Positions 1 through 10,300 of a stretch of DNA of 64,000 bases are shown here, in pieces. The notes below the pieces were generated by a model, which had not been told where the DNA came from, searched no databases, and worked only from the letters and a program-made list of their open reading frames with translations. A program made the position numbers and the translations under genes. The stretch covers positions 17,128,701-17,192,700 of the forward strand of contig CM051028.1 of the NCBI GenBank assembly GCA_027627225.1. The letters run 5' to 3'. Origin of the DNA: Congeria kusceri (taxonomy: Eukaryota; Mollusca; Bivalvia; Myida; Dreissenidae). Position 1 is the stretch's first letter. The number at the start of each line of letters is the position of its first letter.

Positions 1-1345
1 TTTGCACACTATAAGAAAACTTCTCGGACCCAAAAGTTAATTTGAGATACATTTATTAATTTAAAAATTAAATACAATTATAATTAATATATATGCAGTG
101 AATAAACCAATCATACAGCTCCATGTTTCCACCAGTGATATATGAATAGCCCAAATAATTTAGGTTAACATAATTGTTATCTGAATTTGTCAAGCCAATT
201 TAACAAATTAACAATGTAAAAAAATACTTTCGGGAATGAATTAAAATTATTATGTATCAGATGAGTCTATATAGTTATTTATAGTACCGGTAATATACCA
301 TTCATGTTAGTTATCTAATATAATAACGATTTAAAGTCAAATAAGAATTAATACTCTGTATCCCAATAAAAGGCAATAACCAGGGAACTTTCAGCGATTT
401 TTGAAATGTTAAGACTTTATTTTTGATAACGCCACCATAAAAATTAATTAGACTATGACGATTTTAAATTATATCAGTAGAAATATGATATATCAGGGGT
501 TCCTGTGTATAATTAGTATTGCAAATTGTGTATTCATGCTACGCGAATAACAATTCGACGTATTCCGAATCTTCTTTCATAACATTTTATCTATAGAAAA
601 TGTAGCATTTTTATGGATTAAATAACATATACTGGAGAAGTTGATAGAAAGATGCAATTATAAATAATCGTTAATAAATCGTAACCACAATTTTAATTCA
701 AATTAACAGTAAGTTTATAAATATAAATTCACCATTTATTGAAATGTTTAGGTTTATGATTCTCTGAACGCTATTATTGATGCATGTCCGAGTATATTAA
801 CACAGTTATACAACGGTTGCTAGCTACGCGCGCTATTTTTAGAATGACACTACTGTTTCTGGAATGTGATGAACTCGCTAGAATTGATGGCTACATGGAA
901 CGGCAACACTGTGTGTGAGATTTATGAATGGGAACATTGCACAATTGCTATGTATAGAGGGTTCAGCTTATATAAATGTAGGCTAAACAAAATAGTTATT
1001 TCGTTACGTGAATGAATATAGAATTCTGTTTATGGCATACAATGAGAAAATACGTTCATATTAAGCCTCAGTTCTATAGTATATGTTGAAGATATGTTTA
1101 TAACTTCATTTTAACCGCTTATGTAAACAATTTTGTACATTTTAATCCCCCAATGTATGCAACAGTTATTGGTATACGTTAAACAATTGTTTGAAGTTTG
1201 CATTCCCTAGAATTTGAAAATTTGCCCAATTCTATTGGCATTCAATATGCCCGCTGCATAATTATCGCAAGAAAATCTGGATCAAAAGTGATCTTAGACA
1301 GCTACGCCGAAAAACTGTGCAGCATCACGTATGATTTTCTTTCGA
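1..1345 (+). mobile_element. Interspersed element X, copy 1 (5' end outside the window)
   Basis: Non-coding repeat. The first bases (a cttctcggacc motif, then gtgaataaacc and a ccaccagtgatatatgaat block) match 60600-60750 on the plus strand. The stretch 1080-1340 matches 56810-57020 in reverse complement. A conserved block near 750-880 (gattctctgaacgct, then a cgcgcgctattttt motif) is also in all three copies. No open reading frame or obvious terminal inverted repeat is visible, so the class is unknown. The right boundary near 1345 is taken from where similarity to copy 2 stops. Confidence 0.6.
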
Positions 1346-1895
1346 GGGTGTGTCGCTGAGCCAATCAAACAACGTTTATTTATAAGTCATATTATTATTA
1401 ATTTACTATATTTACGGGTTTACGGAAGAAAAAATGCATGTAAACCATTAAGTAAGCAAATGTAGTAAGTAATTATGTGACAGAATACACATACATATAC
1501 AACAGGAAATCATCAATTAAATTAAGATAAACCAAAATATCTGTAGATTTTGAAAATTGATACTCTTAATGAGTCCTTTCGTACAAAAACGTCTTGGCAG
1601 TTTTTGTCCCCGATGTCTATGTTAAGACCCACGATGTAATGTTGACGTGTCAATATGGTCGACTGTGCGAGCGATATAAATATTATCTGACTTAATATCA
1701 AACTGTATGCGTACGCGACAAAAACTATTTTGACTCTCAACTTTGCATCAATGCTTTTCTTTTGTATTTTAACTTTCTTAAAGATACGCCTAAAATCATA
1801 TGTATTTTTGTAGGCAACGTACATGTCTTATATTGAAATATTGTCACAGAAATACGTACAACTAATTCAACATTTTCTTATTGATTGTTGCCTGT
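1346..1895. other. AT-rich spacer, nothing recognised
   Basis: Short open frames on both strands here have no recognisable domain and AT-driven composition. I see no gene, RNA or repeat I can support. Confidence 0.5.
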
Positions 1896-2773
1896 TCACC
1901 AGTCTGGTTGAACGTCGACATCCTTGCGGTACGTCTCATCATCCACTCTCATTATTGTCGTTGGTGTACACGTCTGCGAACCAAGCTGACTCTGAAACAA
2001 CTGAATCGTCAATGCAGATTTGAAATAACGCCTGGCCCAGTTGTGTAATTCGACTGCCATTGCGGTAATGATGTTCTCACACAGCAAAGCGTTTTCGTAC
2101 AAGTGTGGCAGTACAATAAACTCGGAGCCTTCTATGTCCATTTTTATCAGAACTTTTTCCGGACGAAGTGGTACGATTGTTTGTCGTATGAATTCTGCTA
2201 TATCAATCGTCGGTACGTCATACTTTGTCATCTTCTTCCTATTGTGAATGGCCTTATCAAGGATTCCTGCGCCCCAGTCAATTTCAAAGTTTGTCTCGGA
2301 ATAAATTGTAACTGTGTCCTTAGACCTATTGGAAACAACGTAGTTTTCAAGCCCCTTTTTGACATAAGCCTTTTCAATTTCTTCAGCCTAGGCATGTGTC
2401 GAGGATTCGCTTCAAATCCAAACAAGCAGACGTCTTGCCGTCGATATGTCCGAGAAACATTTCCAAAATATTTGCTAAAAACTTTTAAAACTCGTGCGTT
2501 ACGATAAAGCCAAGTTTGATAAAGCTTTCTAACCTGCACACCTATATTACTTCCAAGATCCAAAAACACGAACCGACATTTCATTTGATTTTCACTTTCA
2601 ACATCTTTTCTCAAATCCGAACTATTGTAATTAACAGCGATTGTCTGGGTATTAAGCTTTTCAAATGAAAAATATATAATTATACTTGCAAACAATATCA
2701 TAACAATATACAATATGTTATTCCTATAACGTATTAAAACTCTCCTTACTTCCATTTCGAAACAACAGTACAA
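1896..2773 (-). pseudogene. FkbM-type SAM-dependent methyltransferase-like gene, interrupted by a frameshift
   Basis: Two overlapping minus-strand frames read as one protein. The first (2228-2773, 181 aa) has a short basic N-terminus, a hydrophobic segment around residues 20-38 (signal anchor, type II topology inferred), a SAM-binding motif I FLDLGSNIG near residue 70 and an acidic motif FGFEANPRH. The second (1896-2231, 111 aa) carries the FkbM signature VLIKMDIEGSEF. They overlap by four bases (ATGA at 2228-2231) and are in different frames, so the reading frame is lost at an AGGAAGAAGATGA run. The family transfers methyl groups, and many metazoan members are single-exon membrane-anchored proteins of about 280-320 aa; together these frames make about 290 aa. 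The break could be a real pseudogenising indel or an assembly error in the purine run. No intron consensus fits the junction well. Confidence 0.75.
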
Positions 2774-3072
2774 TATAAAGTGGTAAACATATTTATGTTA
2801 TATCAAGGAAGCTTATGTAACCTAATACGTTTATTTGAGTCGTCGCTATATTCTTAATTACATTCTTATTATATATTTGGATAAACGCGTGTGTGTGCAT
2901 ACACTACATGATGAAAATCGCGTACAACAGATGTTACTTTCCGGTTCAGACTAGTTAAGCTGATCTCGCATGCTTACATGATTTGTTGGCGATCACCATG
3001 TGCGACGATGTTAAAATTGTATTGCGAAGTATTTAAAGGGACATACAGATTTTATGTTGATAAATACCTTGA

Positions 3073-3136
3073 TAAATCCAAATTAGCAGACGTCCAGTTG
3101 TCGATACGTCCGAGAAACATTCCAGAATATATATAA
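3073..3136 (-). pseudogene. Fragment of a second FkbM-type methyltransferase copy
   Basis: About 62 bases starting aaatccaaattagcagacg match the FkbM gene at about 2412-2475 in the same orientation, including the shared cgtccgagaaacat block. Substitutions and small indels break any frame. It lies just upstream of the gene and looks like the remnant of a tandem duplication. Only this piece is recognisable. Confidence 0.6.
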
Positions 3137-3527
3137 AAGGGCACGTTACCAGAAGATAAGGTAGCTCATACAATTTCTTCCCTGTCAGACTGCAGAATCT
3201 ATGCTACTTTTTAAAAACAGCATGTCAGCCAATATATACAATTCCTTTTTTTTTTCACTAATATCACCAGCTACTATTAAAGGGACTATGTCATCGAAAA
3301 ATGGCCCCATGGGGGCACTTTCTTTAAAAAAATAACTCTGAAATTTAAGATATTAATACTGGCACATAATAACATTTAAAACCGAGTATATACAGTGGGA
3401 AGAGAGTGTACGCATTCTGAGATAAAAATCAATTCATAATAAATGTCGTGTTTGGCCCTTTTCATGTTTACATTTTGACGTAGGTGATTATTTTGAATAA
3501 CCATAGCTTACAATCGATTCATTACCA

Positions 3528-3615
3528 GACAGAATAGCGCCGTTGGTTAAAGCGTTGCCTACTGTTATTTCTTCGTATGACTCCTAAGTCGTGAGTTCGA
3601 TACCCACTTGGGGTT
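3528..3615 (+). repeat. tRNA-derived SINE head or tRNA-like pseudogene
   Basis: An A-box-like tagcgccgttggttaaagcg and a B-box-like gagttcgatacccac are spaced as in an internal pol III promoter. The remainder does not fold into a full cloverleaf, so it is not called a functional tRNA. AT-rich sequence follows. Confidence 0.5.
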
Positions 3616-4645
3616 TTAATTTTTTTCAAACTTTTTTGCTTGTTTGTTTTTATCAAATATTCCAGTGTGTATTATATAATGTATTATTTATTTAATGCAA
3701 ATGTGTTAGTATAGCTCATTTCTATCATATAATATCATTCATTGTGCAATAGGAAGCCAATATTTCGTTGACATAGTCCCTTTAACGATAAAAATAGTTA
3801 ACAACATTACCGTAATTGTACATGCTTTACAAACGTGATTTGTATACGTAACATACAAGCATATAGACGTAAAATATGTTATCTCTATCTTTCTCATAGG
3901 AATCTCTCTTTGTGTCTGCACAAGTTGTAATCAAAATACATTCAACTTAAAACAATTGACAAAGGTATCTCCCTGTTAATAATATTACAACATATATGTA
4001 TTTATGACAATGCGTGTATATTGGTTGTATTATATATGCATATATCTTTGTCAGTTTAGATTACTTAAAGATACAATTCTATGGACACCAATACAGTAAC
4101 TGTACAAAAGTGGTTTGTATACGTTACATATATACCATATAACACAGCAAATTATTATTTAAATACTTCGGAATACAATTTAACATCGACGCATGCGTTG
4201 GTCGAAAACAATTAATTTAATTATTCGAGATCAACAAAACAAGTGTGAACGTCAACCTACGTAAAATATTTTACACGCCATCTTCAAACTGTAGTGTATT
4301 GACATATACCCGTTAATCCAAAGGCATACTGGGATATTTAATAAAGCCTATAGAGACGATTCAAATAAACGCATTTGGTTACATAAGTTTCCTGAATAAC
4401 ACTTAAATAAACGTTCTAACACTCTATATATTACTACTGTTTTTGAGTGGCGGTATACTACTCGTACACAAACCAATATGCACGAAAATAAAATGCCAGC
4501 ATGAATAACGAATAATTACTTCACCTTTGTAGCAATAACTTAAACAATACAAACCTTAAAAAAGCACAACATAATTTCTGTATAAAACTATATCTAGAAT
4601 GGTCTTGTCCAAGTAAAATGCACCTGACCAATCCCCACGTAAATG
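3616..4645. other. AT-rich intergenic DNA, no feature seen
   Basis: No exon-like, RNA-like or repeat structure could be supported in this stretch. Confidence 0.4.
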
Positions 4646-4649
4646 TACC

Positions 4650-5480
4650 TATTCAAAGCTCAAGTTCAAAGTTTATTGGCGATCGGCAAAACAAAAATGC
4701 CTTTAGCCATTTAAAAAAATAAATAAATTATGGCAAAGACAAGCAATCAAAACACACACACACACAAATGTTGAATTGGTAAGTTCAACTACATATTCAT
4801 ATTAATGCATACCTATATATAGTAAAAGGAACGCAAATACACAAAAGACACAGAAGACGCATAAAGATTACATTCAAGAAACAGATAACTCAGAAAGGGT
4901 ATTCTTTCTGTATGACATAGCTTCTTTAAGACATGTACATACACCTAACAGATTCTTAACATTTTTTGATCACATTACAGTTTTGAATAAATTAATAGTT
5001 GGCCATGACATGTTTCCTATTTGTTTCATTCTCAAATGTCTATAGTTATAGTGGTACTCGGATTCTACAACATTCATATTACAAGAATGCATATTCTTTT
5101 TTTGCGCTGAACACCATAACATCTGCACGATTCAATCTCTAAATGATGGGACGATAGTCTGAACGAGCTAAATGTTTATATAAAACAGCCTTTTTAATTT
5201 TCATCAAATAGTTTTCACAAACGAACTCTGTTTTGAATATGCAATAGTGATGTAGTTTAGGCATTGATTGAATGGTTGCAAGCCATTCCTTTACAAAAGT
5301 GTCTCTAAGCTTAAACTTTATACTAGGAAAATATATTAGTTCATTAACAAAGTTTTGACACATATTGTTGAAATCTAAATTATAGATGATACTATTTATT
5401 CTTTTAGACCAGCATGCATTATTACTAGAGTTACAAAGTTCAGAATCTATTTTATACATAGGTAAATTTCTATTTTTCAC
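4650..5480 (-). mobile_element. LINE fragment: C-terminal coding piece and 3' tail
   Basis: The minus-strand frame 5139-5480 (113 aa) contains RDTFVKEWLATIQSMPKL followed by HHYCIFKTEF. This resembles the segment after the reverse transcriptase in non-LTR retrotransposons common in molluscs and fish (pattern: W-x-x-x-I-x-x-S-x-K-L-x-x-Y-x-x-F-K). Further along the minus strand, 4655-4690 reads as a gccaataaactttgaacttg tail, typical of LINE 3' ends. The frame ends in a stop before the usual Cys/His motif, so the copy is truncated. No reverse transcriptase catalytic motif remains. Confidence 0.5.
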
Positions 5481-7276
5481 AATTGTTTGGCAGATTCACA
5501 ATATTCTAACTTTCTGTCATATATCCCATAAAGTACATTTTATATAAACCAGCTAAATAGCACTCCTTACAAAGAAATATGTTGAAAACTTATTGTCTTT
5601 TATGGATAATCATCATTTGAAATAGATAAAATAATAATAATAAATTCAATATTTTAAGATGTTCACATGAATATCTGGGATCAGTTGCACAAAACTTAAA
5701 CGGCCAATTAAGCTAATAGCCGTTAACATTTGGATCAAGATATTATATTAATTAAACATAGCAATATTAAACTGTCAGTTTATTCTCTATAACTGTCATG
5801 CGAGAATAATTTAAACATGTCTGATAAACATATTGCTCCTAAAATTAATGTTTTCCATCTAAAGTTAAAAGGTTGTTAGCTTAATTGACCATTTAATGTT
5901 TGAACAACTGGGCCCTGGTATTTGTATCTATATTAAACACTCGTCCAAGGGCGAAAAACTCCACGGATGTGGTCGAAATATACCATAAAAAGTTGTTCCC
6001 CATCACACATTCTGGGTTTTGTGTGTTGGCATATACTAATTTTGTATATCTGTATCTTAAGATATGCACTCAATATAGTATCGAAATAAAGTAAAATGTT
6101 GCACGTTTGAACTAAAGTAATACAATTAAAGGAATTATCAAATTGCTTAGTTCAAAACAAGATAGCTTGTATGACTGAAAACAGAAACCGACAGCAACAA
6201 TCATTGCCTTATGTTTTTCTTTTAGTTATATCTCTTTTTGATTTTGATTTTAACCCTTATTATATGTCTAGACCAATAATAAATAGTTCAGAGGGAGATT
6301 TTTTTAACTCAATACATAAAACAATACAAATATCTAAACATAAATATAATGATTTCAGTCGTGGTGGCAGTGGTTAGTGTAAACCCCCAGGTGACGTAAC
6401 CGCTGCGAGAAGGGTGGAACTTTGTTTGCCACATATCAAACCGACACGCCAAGCAGATTCGTACGGGAATAAATATTTGGCTTGGAAATACGCTTGCATT
6501 GGAAGGTATGTTTGTCTTAGAATAGGTCGACAGATGCAGGGTGCATATATTGTTCTTCAATGCAGCTACTCCTAATTAATTGGCTTTGTGTATCAGCGTT
6601 TCTTTATTTGTATTCAGACAGGGCAGGCATGTTAACTAAAAGTAAATATAATGTATTATTTTAGTCAAAGACGTCTCATAATTGTATTTTATTACAATTA
6701 AAAAGCTGGTAACATATGATTGGTTGCACGTATAATAAAAATAATGTGCAGTATCAAAATAAGTGCATGTACGAAATCAATATTTTCAAACAAACATTAA
6801 CAATGTAATATTTATGTTTTATTGCGTATATATGTGCGTAATGAACAAATTGCTTCGAATGATTAATATGAACTGAATTGTCACATATTGCATGTGAACA
6901 ATGTTTGAATACACAAATCATTGGGCACGAAAAGAAAATGTCAGCATAAGTAACAAATAATTACTTCACCTCTGGTAAAACAAACTAACTTAAACAATAC
7001 AAACCTCAAACAAACACAGCTGTATTTCTGTTCCTATTTCTTAAATGATCTCGTCCAATTAAACGGCGCATGAACATCCAGCATTTGAAAATTAGTATCA
7101 TAATTTAGTCGTGATGCTACGCATATGTTGACTGTCACAGCACTCCAAAAGCTATACGTTGACAAGCAAGATAATGTACGCAGTGCATAACTTACACTGC
7201 CTTTAGATTGGCAATTACTAATTTGTTAATGATTGTTATACATGATCGGTCAATTCTCACATGGCCAACTACTTCA
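5481..7276. other. AT-rich intergenic DNA downstream of calmodulin-like gene A
   Basis: This would hold the 3' UTR of gene A near 7276. Open frames at 5900-6560 lack recognisable domains. No strong poly(A) signal could be assigned. Confidence 0.4.
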
Positions 7277-7317
7277 TTACTCTTTTGCTATAAGCAACCT
7301 CATCATATGACAAAATT
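7277..7317 (-). CDS. Gene A exon 5 (C-terminus)
   Basis: Follows a pyrimidine-rich acceptor ending tttattttcag. It completes a split Glu codon and encodes EFCHMMRLLIAKE then TAA, the counterpart of EFVQMMTAK in calmodulin. Gene B has a matching exon starting EFYAVMM after the same kind of acceptor. Confidence 0.75.
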
Positions 7318-10300
7318 CTGAAAATAAAAAAAACCGGTTATTTATTATGGTATTTATTCGTATTCGTTTTTTGTTCATTGAATGTGTTTTGGAATCGAGA
7401 GTAGAAAAACGTAGTAAGTAAAACCTTTTCAGTTTTTATATACAAGCAGTCTTTGAATATGCATCCCAAAATAAAAATAAAAAAACTTCTAATTTATTTC
7501 CACTATTCAAACAATTAGCAGTTTGTTCAAGAAACTAATCTATCAAATCAAATGAAATCTACATAGTTCATTCTTTTTTGTTACTACTTCATAATAAACT
7601 GTGTGTTCAAGAAACTAATCTATCAAACATATCGTGTACGTCTTCGTATTGCTACTACTTCACAATCAACTGTTTGTTCAAGAAACTGATCTATCAAACA
7701 TTTCTAGGTCATCCACATACTGCTACTAATTCACAATCATCTGTTTGTTCAAGAAACTATCTAACCTTCATCGTTCATCCTCCTGGTTCTAATACTGCAA
7801 TGATGTTTATTAAAGAAACTAATCGATCAAACCTTCATAGTCTACTCTTCTTGTGCACTACTTCGCAATCAACAGCCTGTCAGAGAAATTAAAACTTCAT
7901 AGTTCATCTTGCGTTTGCTACTAAAGAAGTACTTCACAACTGTTTGTTCAAGAAACTAATCTATCAAACTTTCCTTGCCCATCCTCCTTTTGCTATTTCT
8001 TCACAATAAACTGTTTGTTCGAGAAACTAATCTATTAAAATATAAACATAAATATAAACTCATACTTCATCCTACCAGTGCTACTACTTCACAATCGATG
8101 GTTTGTTCAAAAAACTAATATGTCAAAACTCCCTGATTCATTCTTCTATGCTACTAGTACTACTTCACAATCAACTGTTATGTTGTGTTTTTTTTTTGTC
8201 AAGAAACTTATCTATCAAACCTTCATAGTTTATCTTCCTAGTTCTACTATTTCACAATTAGCCTTCGTTAAAAAAACTAAACTATCAAACCTTCTTAGTT
8301 CAACCTCCTATGGCTACATCTTCAAAATCCGTATGTTCAAGAAACAAATCTATCAATCCTACATAATTCATCCTACTAAAATTACCTCTTGGCATTTAAG
8401 TATTTGTTAAAGAAACTCATTTATCAAACCTTCATAAATCGCCATTACTTCACCATGCTAGTGCCACTTCTGAACACTCAACCGTTTGTTCATGACAAGA
8501 AACTAATAAATCAAACCTTCATATGTATTACTCCCTGGTAAAATATAGTACTACTTCACATTCAAATGTTTGTTCTAGAAACTCATATAGAAACTAAAAT
8601 ATCGCACTTTCACATTTCATCCTTCTACTGTTACTACTTCAAGTCAACTGTTTGTTCAAGAAACACATTTATCAAACCCTCCCTAGTTCACTCGTCTACT
8701 GCTACTACTTCACAATGAACTGATTGTTTAAGACAAGAAACTAATCCATCAAACCTTCTAATTCATCCTACTAATGTAACTACTTCACAATGAACTGTTT
8801 TCTTTTAAAACAAGCAACTAATCTATCTTACCAATCTAACCAATCAATCTAGCCATAATAGCTTATCCCATTACTGCAACTACTTCGCAATTAAATGTTT
8901 GTTTAAGACAAGAAACTAATCTATCAAACCTTCATAGTTCATCCTAATATTTCTACTACTTCAGAATCAATTGTTGGTTCAAGACAAGAGACTAATCAAT
9001 CAAACCTTCATAGTTCATCCTGCCCGGCTCCTTGGTCTCGGTGGAATTCATTAGCTCGTTAGCCTCCTCCATGCTTATGGTCTCCCCCGTGCTTGCCACG
9101 GTCTTGTAGAGGTCAATGGCCGTGAAGTAGCCGCTCTTGTCCTTGTCCAGCACCGTGAACAGATCCATTATGTCATCCGACCCGTCCGTGTGCTTCATCT
9201 TGTGGTACATGAGGCGTTTGAATTCCTCAAAGTCAATCACCCCATCACCTAATATTGTAATAAAAACAAAGTAAATCTCTAGCTGCCACAGCAAGACGGA
9301 GGTCTAATTATCAGTACAAGGTCCATTATTTAAGGCAAGTAATCAGTCGCCAAAACAACACAGCACAATACAAAACACGTACCTAATTCATGCAAGACAT
9401 TTTTCATTATGTATGTATGCATTTACCCGAAAACCCCGTCACCTATAATTTGATAGATGTTTTGCGTTATTCGACATTGCTTGATATATACTCATATTCA
9501 CACCGAAAAACAATTAATGCTACATACAGTATGTAATGCATTTTTAGGCACCATGTTTAAAGTAACTTAACATTAGTGTATCGATTCTATGTCCAATTTA
9601 TAATGATACAGGTAGGTATTAACCTTGTATGTCCGTGTATCCATTGTTCTTAATTAAATTATTCTTAGTTGTTTTTGTGCCAACCCTAAAATATGTCAAT
9701 TCGTTCTACTACATAAAGAAAACAACCTTGCGTCCCTATTGCCCGTTTCCTATATGTAAACATACAAATTTTTGTAATATTCTATGTGTAATGTTACCGT
9801 TTCTGTCGATGCTATGGACCATTTCCTCAATCTCCAGTTGAGTGGGGTTTTGCCCCAGTGACCGCAAGGTGGCTACAAACTCCTGAACATCAATAGAGCC
9901 GTCCCCGTCCTTGTCAAACATCAGAAAGGCCTCGCGAAACTCTGCAAAACAGTATTGCTATAAAATAAATAATTGCAGGTACGTATATAGTGTATTTATA
10001 ATGGCATAAACTTATTCCAAGTTTTCAAAGGGACGTATCGACGGTAGATTGACAATAACATTTGCAAAAACTAGAATTGTCACATGAGTGACGGATATAC
10101 CCCCACAATATGGCCTTGTCACAAAACTATGGCATCCATTCGAAAGAAATGGACAGAGAGAGAATGCTTTAATTTGTGAATGGTCAATTTAATTTCAATA
10201 GGAACCATAACTCTATCAACCTTTAGTGGTTTGTAACCAAAGTTGAACTTGATCTGTATTTCATGATGGTACACCTATGTACCAAAATTAAGTTAAATAT

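Noticed and set aside
8992..9005. Gene A ending at the in-frame stop right after exon 4 (NYEGLID)
   Set aside because: Genes B, C and D all splice at this exact codon, and a well-formed exon encoding EFCHMM lies at 7277-7317. The read-through form remains possible as an intron-retention isoform.
7505..9018. CRISPR-like array
   Set aside because: Units are contiguous, diverged minisatellite repeats in a eukaryotic intron with no unique spacers or cas genes.
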